A stretch of DNA of 64,000 bases from Glandiceps talaboti (taxonomy: Eukaryota > Hemichordata > Enteropneusta > Spengelidae): NCBI RefSeq assembly GCF_964340395.1, contig NC_135560.1, positions 21,267,675 to 21,331,674 on the forward strand, read 5' to 3'. Position 1 is the stretch's first letter, and each line of letters begins with the position of its first letter. Under the pieces are notes generated by a model. It was given only the letters and a program-made list of their open reading frames with translations. It was not told the DNA's origin and ran no database searches. Both the position numbers and the translations under genes were made by a program. Positions 52,411 through 64,000 of this stretch are shown one piece after another.

Positions 52411-53879
52411 GACACAAAATTCGGCATTTCAAACCCTTTGCTGTTGAGATTATATCATATAAATTAGAGACAAAATTCAGCATTTCAAACCCTTTGCTGT
52501 TGATATTATATCATATAAATTAGAGACAAAATTCAGCATTTCAAACCCTTTGCTGTTGAGATTATATCATATAAATTAGAGACAAAATTCAGCATTTCAA
52601 ACCCTTTGCTGTTGATATTATATCATATAAATTAGAGACAAAATTCAGCATTTCAAACCCTTTGCTGTTGATTTTAATATATCATATAAATTAGACACAA
52701 AATTCGGCATTTCAAACCCTTTGCTGTTGATATTATATCATATAAATTAGAGACAAAATTCAGCATTTCAAACCCTTTGCTGTTGAGATAGGAATTAGAA
52801 ACAAAATTCAGCATTTCAAACCCTTTGCTGTTGAGATATATCATATAAATTAGAGACAAAATTCGGCATTTCAAACCCTTTGCTGTTGATATATATCATA
52901 TAAAATAGAGACAAAATTCAGCATTTCAAACCCTTTGCTGTTGAGATTATATCATATAAAATAGAGACAAAATTCGGCATTTCAAACCCTTTGCTGTTGA
53001 GATTATATCATATAAATTAGACACAAAATTCGGCATTTCAAACCCTTTGCTGTTGAGATAGGAATTAGAGACAAAATTCGGCATTTCAAACCCTTTGCTG
53101 TTGAGATATATCATACAAATTAGAAACAAAATTCGGCATTTCAAACCCTTTGCTGTTGATATATATCATATAAAATAAAGACAAAATTCGGCATTTCAAA
53201 CCCTTTGCTGTTGAGATATATCATATAAAATAAAGACAAAATTCAGCATTTCAAACCCTTTGCTGTTGAGATATATCATATAAATTAGAGACAAAATTCG
53301 GCATTTCAAACCCTTTGCTTTTGAGATATATCATATAAATTAAAGACAAAATTCAGCATTTCAAACCCTTTGCTGTTGAGATAGGAATTAGAGACAAAAT
53401 TCAGCATGTCAAACCCTTTGCTGTTGAGATATATCATACAAATTAGAAACAAAATTCGGCATTTCAAACCCTTTGCTGTTGATATATATCATATAAAATA
53501 AAGACAAAATTCGGCATTTCAAACCCTTTGCTGTTGAGATATATCATATAAAATAAAGACAAAATTCAGCATTTCAAACCCTTTGCTGTTGAGATATATC
53601 ATATAAATTAGAGACAAAATTCGGCATTTCAAACCCTTTGCTGTTGAGATAGGAATTAGAGAGACAAAATTCGGCATTTCAAACCCTTTGCTTTTGAGAT
53701 ATATCATATAAATTAAAGACAAAATTCAGCATGTCAAACCCTTTGCTGTTGAGATAGGAATTAGAGAGACAAAATTCAGCATTTCAAACCCTTTGCTGTT
53801 GAGATAGGAATTAGAGAGACAAAATTCAGCATTTCAAACCCTTTGCTGTTGAGATAGGATTTCAAACCCTTTGCTGTTG
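52411..53879. repeat. 56-bp minisatellite, about 28 copies, with 323-bp higher-order duplication
   Basis: Conserved core GACAAAATTCRGCATTTCAA + ACCCTTTGCTGTTGA, joined by a variable AT-rich linker. Linker types 'gattatatcatataaatta' (56-base unit), 'gatatatcatataaa' (about 54-55) and 'gataggaatta' (48-50) alternate. A block of six units containing the rare linker 'catacaaattagaaac' occurs at about 53057 and again about 323 bases later (anchors 53112 and 53435). The second block has an extra short unit near its end. Confidence 0.95.
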
Positions 53880-55519
53880 TACAATTCTGTAAGATTGGGT
53901 GCAAGCATTAAAGAGTTGTCATTGGTTAGTGATGTTTTCCATTAGGGGACTCAGAATTACAGTTTCACTTAATATCATGTATATATTTAGCTCCTTCAAT
54001 CGCCGCTGCATCTTATTAGTGATTTCAATCAAAGATGGTTTGTGAATTTACTGAATGTAGGGATGACGATCATTCATTTGAATATATCCTATCAACAGAT
54101 ACAAGGATTTGATTTTCTTATTTCACACTATTACTGTGTAGGTTTTAGTACAATAAATCTGTACAATCAGTGAAAGGACATACAAACTCATATTTACATA
54201 TAAATGTAGTGTTTTGCCCAAGAAAAGGATGTCTAGGTGTCAAGAAAATTCTAAATTTTGAAAGGCAAAGAAAAAAACCCCAAGAATGTACCCTCATTGA
54301 GTCAGTGAACCAATGATCTTTGACCACCTGTTAGAGGCTACCCAATGAGCAGCAAGGGCAACTTGATTATATATAAGCAGTCATTCAGAATGTTCCAGAT
54401 CTTCAAACAGGACTTGGTGATTTAAATAATATGAAATCAATTAGATCGCAGGTAGCAATTTGATGGTAGACTCTTGTGTTATTAAGTTGGAAAGACAGAG
54501 CAAACATAATGACACAGAAAGAGGGCACAGACTCGTCTTAAATTGTATATCTTTGCTGTAGACATTGCCTTGATAGAAATATGTTTTACAGGCTTGGCTT
54601 GACATTGAATTTACCAGTGGTTTCAACATAATGGATTTGTTGGCTGTTACACAAGCCATACAATGATTTCTACATTTATTGTAGTTGTAGATCTGGCACA
54701 GATAAAAATTTGAGGCATTACTCAGGAATGGCCTGTCACTGTATTTTGATCCACATAATTTCATGTACATGTAGATGTGTAATTTTAAAAGCAGACAGAG
54801 TGAGTAGAATTAGAGACGAATTGAGATAATAGTGAGAGTGGTAGAGGTTCAAAGGGATCAGTCTAATACGTTAAATGGTATGGGTACTGTAGGGATTTCA
54901 ACGCAGTGCATGACTTCCATCTCGACAGTCAAAGGAAATGACTGTAAATCAGGCCAAAATGGAACGCATTTGCTGTAGATAACAAGCACTTGGACTGCTG
55001 ACTTCACCTAGCAACACACTTGTTTTAGACCAGTCTGCTGTGCACAGTCTAATGAAAGTTTAATGGCTAATTAGTAATTATTTGAATATGATTTGTGGGT
55101 GGAGATAACAGACATAACTACCATTACCTGTGTCATCAGTAGACTTCCTATCTCCTATGATAAGATGGCTGGAGATTAGTACATCAATGTATCCCAGCAT
55201 TCCACTTGTTTTTAGCTTTCTCTTGCAGTAAATACAAGCTCACATGGTAGAAACTTTGTAACTCAAGTGCAGATTTCACTGATATCAGCATTCTTTCCCT
55301 TGTCTTATAAAAATTTACTAAGTGTGACTGTCAATTAAAGCCTTGCCGATTAATAGGAATATTGTTCCCAGTTACTTCTAGTTTTAGTTGTTTTTTTCCA
55401 AACAAGCTAATCTGTACCAGTTTTATAGTAACAGTAACCATTATTTCAACTGATCACCTGAATTTAGCCAAACTAAGTTGAGTTTGAACCACAACCTGCA
55501 AACTTACTATTACCATTAA
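53880..55519. other. non-coding stretch
   Basis: A 109-codon minus-strand open frame at 54441-54770 has no splice support. No other structure seen. Confidence 0.5.
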
Positions 55520-55868
55520 AGTGACCATATGGATGAGGATGGGATATTTATTTTGGATTTTTTAATTTATAAAACAATTTTATCATGGCTACCTCCTTGA
55601 AAAATATGCCAAGTCCTAGTTTGTTTAAAGTTACTTACTTGCAAAATCATAATAAATGTGTAAAAAGTTTGTTATTTTACGTACAATAACAAACTTTTTA
55701 CACATTTCTTTTAGCTTTTCAGAATGTATTGAGTTACAAACACAGAGTGTCACAGACTCAGTCATTGTTGTTTTACATTGATTTTTCAAGTTAGTAGGAA
55801 TTGATAAAATTGTTTTATAAATTAAAAAGCCTAAAATAAATACCCAATCCTAGTCCATATGGCCAACT
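55520..55868. mobile_element. TTAA-flanked foldback MITE, 349 bp, with a perfect central palindrome
   Basis: TTAA lies at 55516-55519 and 55869-55872. The left arm AGTGACCATATGGATGAGGA, then TGGGATATTTATTTTGG and TTTTTTAATTTATAAAACAA, pairs with the complement of the right arm, AGTTGGCCATATGGACTAGG, then ATTGGGTATTTATTTTAGG and CTTTTTAATTTATAAAACAA. That is about 65 bases with few mismatches. The exact centre is a perfect 23-base inverted repeat (55654-55676 with 55685-55707, starting AAATGTGTAAAAAGTTTGTT) around TTACGTAC. The region between arms and centre is diverged. No coding capacity. Confidence 0.85.
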
Positions 55869-55872
55869 TTAA

Positions 55873-57248
55873 ACAAGTTGAATTCCTGTGTACAGTTGAT
55901 CTGATCGAAATTTGCCAAATTTTCTAAGGTTGCCAGTGAATTTAACAGTAAATGAATACAAACACTTCTTCTTTGAAATAGTAAATTAAATTTTACAGAT
56001 AGATGAGATATACTTTCTTTATTGTCCATAAAACATGGGAATTCATCGTGGCACCAGACAAACATCAAATGTAATACAAAAGGCAAGATGTGTATACATA
56101 CACAATCCCGATGTAAAACTGAAGGTATACAGCCAATTAAAAAATAAAGTGCTTGCTTGTGCCACAAAGAAAATGACAGAAAAATAGCATAAATTTTTGT
56201 TTTACTTTTTGCGTGCCAAGTCCAAGTTTAAAAGTTTTACAGCAGATGGAATACAGGGCTTCTTAAAAAGAAACGTTTGGAAATAGTGAATCAACTTACA
56301 TTAATTGTTTCCTTCTCCTAGTGGTAATTGTGTAGTAAGACGTTGTCTTTCCCATCTAATTAATATTACACCATTAGGATATAGTGATGTGTGTACTGTA
56401 TTGTGTTTTTGTGTCCTAATAGGACTACCCATTGTCTCTCTGACAAATTATCATATACTTTGTGTGAACTAAACAATGGTGAATTGTCATTTCCAGAAAG
56501 GTTTATAGAATGTTCAACTGCTACAGTTTGTGGTCACTTGTTTGATCAATTCATCCTGCCCAACAGATGTTGTATATTGAGGGTCTTGCTGTATTTCTCC
56601 AACCCTCCTAGCAAGGGTGTGGCATTGTTATCCAGGTTGTGTGTGCTTTCTCATTCTGCATAGCCCAAGGTGTGGGTGTGGTAAATAAGGAAGTCTCACC
56701 GAATTTGTAACTATTAAAAGTGAACATAAATAGACACTCCCACTTTATTTCTGATGGTGGTGATGAAATTATCTGATGCACATTCGGTTTATAATGCCAT
56801 TTTATATTAAATAAAACTGATAATACACGCGTCCTTATGTGGTCTGAAAACTGAATTTGTTTTCTATTTTATTTTAACATCATGCAGAACAGTAGTTTTG
56901 CAGTCACTTGGTTTCTTTATTTCAGCTAATGTTTAAATTAAAGACTATGTTTGAATCCCAACTGTTGTCATATCACTGGAGCCATAAGGGATTACGTGAG
57001 ATCATTTTGTCTTGGAACAACTTTTTAACAGCTCTGCCAAACGATTGTTTTTCACACATAAATTTTAATCCTAATATGAAGTGGGCCTGTAAGTCAAATT
57101 TCTCTCTGATTGTAACAAGTATGATGATAATATTTGAAAAATACTGATGCATAATATTAGTAAATATTATGAAAGAAAATTACACTTCCATGTTTAGGTG
57201 GAAATGGTGAATTTATGTGGTACACATAGTCGGCAAATGTGGAGATAC
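55873..57248. other. non-coding stretch
   Basis: Two open frames (minus 55850-56167, plus 56391-56663) lack supporting signals. 'gccaagtcc.agttt', found within the MITE interior near 55610, recurs near 56215. Confidence 0.45.
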
Positions 57249-57390
57249 TCGTCAACCAATACTCTGGTAGTTGTTTCATCCCAATACTCGTTTCCCAGTG
57301 GTAGTTTCATCAACCAATGCTTGCATCCCTGGTAGTAGTTCCATCAACCAATACTAACTTCCCTGGTAGTTGTTTCATCAACCAGTCAGT
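57249..57390. repeat. degenerate tandem repeat, unit about 44 bp, three copies
   Basis: CATCAACCAATRCT...CCCTGGTAGTWGTT repeats at about 57308, 57352 and 57376, with a further poor copy upstream. Confidence 0.75.
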
Positions 57391-57677
57391 AAACATATAG
57401 ACATGGAGACTGCGTGTTCGCACTTAGTACATTAATATAACAAACAGAGGTAAATTACAGGATTATAGTAAGCAAAATGCATAGAAGTGCACTTTGTAAA
57501 GCTGGCTTTTAGTTCTTGCAATACAAAGCATAGCAAATGGTGAGATTACAGAGTAGTTTGCTGCTAAATGAGTGGATGGTGATAACAAGGGCAGGTCGGG
57601 CCATAATCCATACACCAACTACTGATTCATTTGACGTCTCCTTGCATTAGTTTCAACCAAGTCTCCAAGGTACTTAC

Positions 57678-57805
57678 AGTGGCTACAACATTCAAGGAAA
57701 GCTGGTGTTACATACTGAATCCAGTTATGGCTACACCCTACACCAACAGTGGTTGCCTCTTGTGTGTAGCCTATCCAAATAATTACCTTCTTTGCTTTTG
57801 TCACT
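57678..57805 (-). CDS. candidate internal exon, minus strand
   Basis: 128 open bases between an acceptor-type CTACTAG (complement of 57806-57812) and a strong donor CACT|GTAAGT (complement of 57672-57677). Phase 2 in, phase 1 out. Residues: VTKAKKVIIWIGYTQEATTV, then GVGCSHNWIQYVTPAFLECC and SH. Composition is protein-like, but the acceptor has no good pyrimidine tract. It lies inside the proposed intron of the plus-strand gene, on the other strand. No family recognised. Confidence 0.22.
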
Positions 57806-58280
57806 CTAGTAGGTCACAAATCCAATATTAGTCAAGACAGCCTTTGTCACTTTTACAAAGGGTGAAAGACACTGGGAGAAACAACAAAAAAGGGAAACTA
57901 ATTGCACTTAATTATGGAGTTGGGCCCCAAAATACTGTACTTACATGGTTTTATTCAAGGAAATATAGAGAAAACACACAAAGAAAGTCTTGACATTTAA
58001 CATTTGAAAGGAACTAGATAATTTAGTGTGATGTGATATTCTCACCAAATACATTTTAATACACATTTGAAAATATGCCACTTTTCCTAATGACCAAGAA
58101 AATGCCTTATGCATATCAGACTAATAGCCATTAAGATAGAAGAATGAAACAATAGGAACAGTTTGTGGGATAATAACTCATCCTGCTTTTGTATTTGTAC
58201 ATTGTTTTTTTTTTTATTAAATGGTTAACTATTACATTTTACTAATGGTATGGATTGCTATGGTTTTTGATACTATGTAG

Positions 58281-58435
58281 CAGAGAGGATGTACAGGTTG
58301 CAGCAATGTCTCAGGGCATATCCTGAGGTGTGGGCAGTGCATGGCTTGCCGACAGAAATGCAATCCATTTTGACTAGTTGCCACCATCTAGAGGAGATAC
58401 TATCCCCAAGTGATGCACAGCTGTCATTGTTTTAG
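58281..58435 (+). CDS. candidate terminal exon, unknown small protein
   Basis: The open segment starts right after 'tactatgtag' and ends at TAG 58433-58435. Joined to the phase-1 exon at 49448 it reads ...DIE-AERMYRLQQCLRAYPEVW, then AVHGLPTEMQSILTSC and HHLEEILSPSDAQLSLF, a protein of 64 residues in all. An in-frame TGA shortly upstream of the AG fits an exon boundary. Composition is unlike the surrounding AT-rich DNA and suggests helices with acidic and hydrophobic faces. LQQCLRAYPEVW faintly resembles a CHCH-protein segment, but the paired CX9C motif is absent, so I make no assignment. Branch-like TACTAAT lies about 45 bases upstream, but the pyrimidine tract is weak. If internal, AA|GTGATG (58409) could be a donor. 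Confidence 0.4.
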
Positions 58436-58471
58436 AGAGAGAGAGAGTGGGGCGTGGGTTATATTTACCAT

Positions 58472-58492
58472 AACAAAGTAAATTATGCAAAT
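58472..58492 (+). promoter_or_regulatory. SOX-like and octamer motifs, closely spaced
   Basis: AACAAAG (58472-58478) is followed six bases on by the perfect octamer ATGCAAAT (58485-58492). Such pairs are bound by SOX/POU factors in animals. The orientation differs from the classic composite element. It lies just beyond the candidate exon at 58281. Confidence 0.3.
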
Positions 58493-58754
58493 GAGATAGT
58501 TAAGGAGACAAAGACTCAACAGGCGGTTGGCTAGAAATGTGGCAAATATGTGAATCAATTTGCCATGTGCCTATCACTAATTTGTCAGTGGCTGCACAGA
58601 GGAGGAGCAATGACTAGGGAGTTGTAGATATTAGAAGGCAATAGTTGTGATAAGAATCATTTGTTTGAAGACAGTTACAGCAGTGATGAATGTAGAAGCA
58701 ACAACAGGTAGGTCATTATCATGTTAGGCACAGAGTTGTCTGTATAGAATGTCT

Positions 58755-58935
58755 CAGTCTCTGTCTCACTCAGGTTGATCACATCAGGTACAGAGCTTGA
58801 CTCTAGCATGTCTAGTCTCTGTCTCAGGTTGATCACGTCAGATACAGCTTGACTCTAACATGTGTCACTCCCTGTCTTACACTGATCACGTTAATGTACA
58901 GAGTTTGACTTGCGTGTCTCTGTCACAGGTTGAGA
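58755..58935. repeat. degenerate tandem repeat, unit about 55-65 bp, three copies
   Basis: Repeated order: CAGGTTGATCACRTCAG, then TACAGAGCTTGACTCTARCA, then 'tctctgtct'. Copies begin near 58770, 58826 and 58880. Confidence 0.75.
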
Positions 58936-59788
58936 TACGTCTGTCTGTATACACTACACTGAAAGTACATGGTTTTCCTGAAAGACCAGACTATTGCTTT
59001 TGTGGATCAGGACTTGATATATCCACAGTAGATTGTGGATTGCGTGTAATGACTACACAACATAAAATTTTCATGTATGATATCAGTTTCATGTAGATTT
59101 CCTTACTGTATTTCAAATTAATGAAAATTGCATTCTCATTACTGTGCCAGCACTCAGAGCAATTTCTTTTGTGATTCCATTTCTATCGTCAATATTTCAT
59201 GGTTCAGAGAGAAAAAAAAAGTAGAAAATGTCGCAAATTAATTCCAAACACACAGAATCCAAGTGCAATTATCAAACATACACAGGTATCCATTTCATAG
59301 TGACTAGTCAGAGCTAATATTACATGTTTCATATTTTGTGCATTCCTCATTATAATTGAATTGTTTTCACTGCAGCTGTACTCGCATGTCTTCTCATTGT
59401 CAGCATCTATTCTGTTGATCCAGTGAACAGCACTTTATAGAATACTGGAATGATTTAGTCGTTTAGAAAAACCAGTTGATTGTTTTATATGACATTTTAG
59501 ACAATTAAATGCACTGTTTTGAATGTCTATGGCAAGACAGATGATGTTGATAGTAAGTCAGTGGATATGAGAAATGATGGTGGAAGACTTGTATTACCTC
59601 GTGAATTATGCAAGAAGGGATCTCAGTAAGCTAGTAAGGCCCCATCTCTTGATGTATGGTGTTATGAACTGTAACTCCATTGCTGTGATATGGTCAAATA
59701 GGACAGTTGTAGTAAGTCAGTCAAGATATGAAATGTTTCCAATGATGGAACGGATATTTGGATATATAGTTAGCTGAGAGTATCGTAA

Positions 59789-59815
59789 AATCTGTCTGTC
59801 TGTCTGTCTGTCTCT

Positions 59816-59860
<45 letters not shown>
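59789..59860. repeat. compound (TCTG)n (GT)n microsatellite
   Basis: Five to six TCTG units, a short pyrimidine spacer, then about 20 GT units. Confidence 0.95.
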
Positions 59861-59862
<2 letters not shown>

Positions 59863-60615
59863 GTATAGAGGAAATAGAATTGCAATAGTGAAGTTTGTCA
59901 TCACAGAAGTGGCTCAACTGTACATTTTAAAGGAAATTCATAACTTCTTTCAAAATACATCATATATAACAAATAATATAAAAAGGGATTTATTGAATTT
60001 AGTTTGTTTTTGATTGATTTCTATCTATTCCTACCCTTCACTGTCCAAATTAAAATAAAAAATATTGGGTAATTCATTTTTGACACCCCCTCAAAAAAAA
60101 TTGTTAATATTATTAATTTAATGAGATGTGACATGTCATTTTTTGTGTCCCTTGGTATATCTACAACCGATAATAATATCAAGAAGATACATGTAGCACA
60201 TTCACCTGATTTGTTGTATTAATCTCATGGGTTGAGTAAGACATTACAACCATAAACACAGGTCATCACTAGTCAAATTTCATTTTGGTATCTCAAAGAC
60301 AATTGGACTGTGTATCTGACTCAGTTTCTAAAGATGATTCAAAGAGAGAGATTGAGAAATTGAGATAGGCATTATATTGTGTTGACATAGGTAATCTGAC
60401 CTGTACCCAAGGGTATGTATTAGTGGTGAGCTGTGTTCTAGTACTACAATTTTAATGACCCAGTGGACCTAAGGTTGCCACCACAGTGTGCTCCTTGTAA
60501 ATATAACCCAACTGACCTTCAGCAAATGTACTCCCTAGGTAGGTATGGTTTATTGTATAAATATGACACAGAGACAAATTAATGAACCTGATAAATACAT
60601 GTAATAGGGCTGTGA

Positions 60616-60631
60616 TGTGTGTGTGTGTGTG

Positions 60632-60665
<34 letters not shown>
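60616..60665. repeat. (GT)n microsatellite
   Basis: GT tract with one phase break (GTTG) at about 60631. Confidence 0.95.
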
Positions 60666-60667
<2 letters not shown>

Positions 60668-60939
60668 ATCATGTATGCTCCAACTATATGACAGTATTTC
60701 CTATCACAACAAGGTTACAAAAAAAAAGATTGTTACTGAAAATCAGAGTTTTTGTGTTTGTGTCTCTGCAATATGAATCATTGATGGAGTTCCTGTATTT
60801 ACCCCAACTGTATGGGAGAAAATGTCTTTTTTTTTCATTTATTGTTCGGAGACTCCACAGTGATTGCCTTTTCTTCTTTGTCCACCATCATAAATGGTGA
60901 GATTTTAATCTCTACATGTGATTGTAGGTAACAATTACC

Positions 60940-61460
60940 GCTGCTATAAATAATGGAATTTCTATATTGTCTTGACATCTCTTACAAAAATAGCTATTTC
61001 TAATGATGGAATTTCTGTCGTGTCTCAATGTGTTATATCAAATGGCTATCCCTATGTATGTGACTGGATTTCTGTCATGTCTCTACTTCTTCTAGAAAAC
61101 ATCTCTCCTCACTACCCTAAATGATGGAATTTCTACATACTATAAGTCTCAATGTCTTACATCAAGCAGCTATAAAATGCTGGTAGTTTTATCTTGTCAC
61201 AGTGTCTTCTAGATCAGCTTCTCACCACTTAAGTCTTGGAGTTGCTGTCTTGTCGCCATATCATCACGAAAGCTACTATCTTTACTGTTGTAAATAGATG
61301 TAGTTGTCTTGAGGTCGTGTAGAAAAACTGTCTCCACTCATCAATGCCATTTCTATCTTGTCTCCGTGACAACACGTAGGAAACAACCATTTCCAGGATT
61401 GTAAATGATGGAATATCTGTCTTTTCAGACATGTCTTGGAGATTGCAACTATCTCCAATC
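60940..61460. repeat. degenerate tandem repeat, unit about 60-65 bp
   Basis: AAATGATGGAATTTCT...TTGTCTC.A..TCTTACA..AA..GCTAT recurs with heavy divergence about eight times, near 60949, 61003, 61060, 61120 and onwards to 61410. Confidence 0.65.
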
Positions 61461-63232
61461 ATGTGTCCTACAGGGTTTGCAGATCAACTAACTTACAAAC
61501 TTCCCCAACAAATTGATCCAGAATGGTCATACAATTGTATCTGAATTAGAACATTGGGTGGTTGAAGACCCCTTCAAGCACAACATTTAGGATCTGTTGG
61601 TTTACATTTGTAAATGTACAAGTCAGACAAGCAAAATAATGGGTTACCTTACTAATACTATCAAGTTTGCACTGCCAATATCCTACAACATGTACATATT
61701 TCAAAATGTATATCATAGAATATGTAAATGTATATTTTTGAAATTGGATCTAGTAGACTACTGAGTACACATGTATAGAAACTAATTAATTGAGCTCCAT
61801 CAATTAGATATAAATGATAACATGCATATTTTTGCTTTTAGTTCCTTGGCGTCTTTTTTGGTTGAAATTCCTCCAAAGATAAAAAGTATAGCCACTAATC
61901 CAGTCGTGTAGAACATGAAATATTGAAGGTAGCCTTTTTTTGTGTGTGAAGATAATCAATGAATATTTAATGGCAGTAATCTTCTTAATGTAATGAGTAG
62001 AAGTATAGCTTTACATGTACTGCCATCCATCAATCTGTCTATCTATCATGTCTTATCAATAGCACAGTAACGCTCTAATCTAGCGACGGTTGCCTTTGTT
62101 CACAGCTCTTATAATTTTCATCCTTTGGAATTCGGAAACTTATTATAGCAAAGTCGAGTTGACACTCGTGTACTCATTTTCTTGGCTGGAAATAACAGTT
62201 GTGAATTCTGAAATGCTTGTTGTACATAATATATGATGTAAATGAGAGAAAGAGAATTGATATTTGAAAGTATGTGGATGCATAGAAGAGTCTATTTTTT
62301 TACTTTTTTTTCTTCTATTTACTGAATTGATATGATTTAAATAAGATGTAAAGATACGCCAACATTCTGACTTCTTTGTAACAGCTGATCCCATTCATCA
62401 TCAATTCATGCCTCAAATGGAAATTCCATCTTGTTCCGGAATATACATGAGATTATCTTTGAGGTAATCTCCAAAGTCTCTGTAATGGTTGCTTTCCTTT
62501 TTCAGAGCCAGCATTAAAACCTAGCTTCGACTCCATTCAGATTAAGTATTTCCATCACACAAGCATACTTACATTACATTCAGCTCTGCCATGGAGCGTG
62601 AAATTATTAATGTGAGATATGCAGCTAAAACACAATTTGTTTTATAAGGAGAACGGCATGTACAAATTTCCAATTAAAACAGCATAGAATTTGGGGGTTG
62701 ACTTTCAATATCAAAAACTCCAATCTAATGTATATTCTAATTATTTTGTCGGATAGCTTTTTAATTTGACTGGAATTTTTTTGTGAAGCTCTTCTCTGAC
62801 ATTCCTGTAACATGAAAATTATCAAATTACATGTATGTAAATTGATAAGAGTATCTGTGGGAATTGAGATATGTATATGTACTTATCCAAATGTACATGT
62901 TATATTTTATAAATGTGACTGAGTAGTTAGTTTGTGTATGGTGAAAATCAAAGGATTTCTATGTCCAGCATATTTTACCAATCGTCATCTCTGAAAGGAA
63001 TTTTTCAACCTCAAATTGTAAAGGATTAAGAAATGAAAGTTGTGCATAATTCATGATGTGCATCAATTCAAACCAGATATATGTATGTACGCAGCCATCT
63101 ATTGTGTAATAGTAAAGTGTGTTGGCTTTCATACCTGTCATAATTTGATGGATGGTATGTATGTGTGTCGTAGTAGGAGTGCAAATTTGTATGTTGCCAA
63201 GAAAAGTGAAAAGATATTGAACATTTTTGTAG
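61461..63232. other. non-coding stretch
   Basis: An acceptor-like 'gctttcctttttcag' at 62490-62504 is followed by about 33 open codons (EPALKPSFDSIQ...), but no donor is seen and the frame ends in a stop, so it is not annotated. Otherwise nothing. Confidence 0.45.
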
Positions 63233-63385
63233 CTATGTATGTATGTATGTATGTATGTATGTATGTATGTATGTATGTATGTATGTATGTATGTATGTAT
63301 GTGTGTATGTGTCTGTCTGTCTCTGTCTGACTGTCTGTGAGTGTCTTGCCAAGTTAGAATGCTGTATAGAAGTAATTTGAGTAGC

Positions 63386-63416
<31 letters not shown>
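63233..63416. repeat. (TATG)n microsatellite with (GTCT)n and (GT)n extensions
   Basis: About 17 TATG units to 63302, then GTCT/GACT units to about 63345. A separate short GT tract lies at 63385-63416. Confidence 0.95.
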
Positions 63417-64000
63417 ACATATCATGCCATATGTCTATGTTTGTACATGTACATTTGTAATGCCAATACAGTGGTTTAGTTCAGTGTACTTTACTCCACA
63501 TCTGTGTTCCTATGAAATAACTTTGTAAATTGTCAGGCAAAGTAAATATAGACATTAGTAGTTGACAACATGATATTTGTTGTCAGTTGATGATATCTCT
63601 GTAAGACATAGTTTGATTCAGACCCATTACGCTATGGATGTAGATAGTACAAAATTAAATATAAATGCACTTGCTACTATATCCAATGGGTTTCTGTCCA
63701 TTTCTGTAAAAAAAAGATTAGGAAAATTGACTTACAAATTAAACTGATTAGTTGATAAGTTGAACATAGGAAAGTTGAGTGGACAAAGAAATCACTGCTG
63801 TAGTTATAATTTGAATTTGAAAAAAGTAATTGTGATCGCTGATAAACTGAGTTGTATCATCTGACGTGTGTCTGATCATTGACTAGATCAGTATGTTGAC
63901 ATCCATTCACTGCCTTATAAGTTCTATAAAACACTGTTCTCTCACTTTATATGTCAAAGATGAGGTAGAAATAATCACTAGTTAATTTTGAAGTGATTTC
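63417..64000. other. non-coding stretch
   Basis: No supported feature. Confidence 0.55.

Larger units (their letters stand above)
58936..60939. other. non-coding stretch with microsatellites
   Basis: Contains the (TCTG)n/(GT)n compound tract at 59789-59860 and the (GT)n tract at 60616-60665. A phase-compatible acceptor at 59374 opens a 20-codon hydrophobic frame and is treated as chance. Confidence 0.5.

Noticed and set aside
59374-59440. Phase-compatible exon reading AVLACLLIVSIYSVDPVNST then stop
   Set aside because: Attractive hydrophobic segment after a fair acceptor, but very short, and it competes with the longer, less AT-driven candidate at 58281.
62505-62613. Exon after the good acceptor 'ctttcctttttcag'
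   Set aside because: Open for about 35 codons but no donor is seen. Ending at a stop would make it a third alternative terminal exon. Not better than chance.

Overview
The window looks like intron-rich or intergenic nuclear DNA from a metazoan, most likely a marine invertebrate (a lophotrochozoan or an invertebrate deuterostome). The base composition is AT-rich. There are no operons, ribosome-binding sites or long uninterrupted genes. Splice-type signals occur at the edges of short open segments, long (AG)n, (CA)n and (GT)n tracts are common, and SINE, LINE and foldback remnants are scattered throughout. The palindrome TACATGTA recurs all along the window. The species cannot be fixed from sequence reading alone.

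Gene content is sparse, and all of it is inferred from splice signals and open frames. The best cases are: (1) a TATA-box promoter at 49347 with a short first coding exon (49448-49487) and a phase-compatible candidate terminal exon at 58281-58435; (2) a 178-nt candidate internal exon at 7729-7906; (3) a CpG-richer promoter-like region around 18.8-19.8 kb, with a YY1-type motif and candidate first exons pointing in both directions. Weaker candidates lie at 10271, 32833, 34564 and 57678. No product could be named.

Most of the recognisable structure is repetitive. Tandem arrays: 45-bp unit (5328-6182, 19 copies, open in five frames), 32-bp unit (8558-9624, about 33 copies, with a 64-bp higher-order block), about 160-bp (27.2-27.9 kb), 110/73-bp (37951-38600), 57-bp (41.5-41.8 kb) and 56-bp (52411-53879, with a 323-bp higher-order duplication), plus several degenerate ones. 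Foldback or terminal-inverted-repeat elements lie at 7260, 18111, 23734, 29180, 29728, 35077, 38724 and 55520.

The clearest mobile element is a 2.5-kb TTAA-flanked unit at 35077-37592. When its two flanks are joined they recreate one unit of the minisatellite found 350 bp downstream, so the empty insertion site can be read directly. Older retroelement remnants are an antisense LINE 3' end (2463-2913), two antisense tRNA-derived SINEs (3455-3765, 16425-16690) and a LINE-like 3' tail (42005-42095). No rRNA gene, intact tRNA gene, CRISPR array or prokaryotic system was seen.
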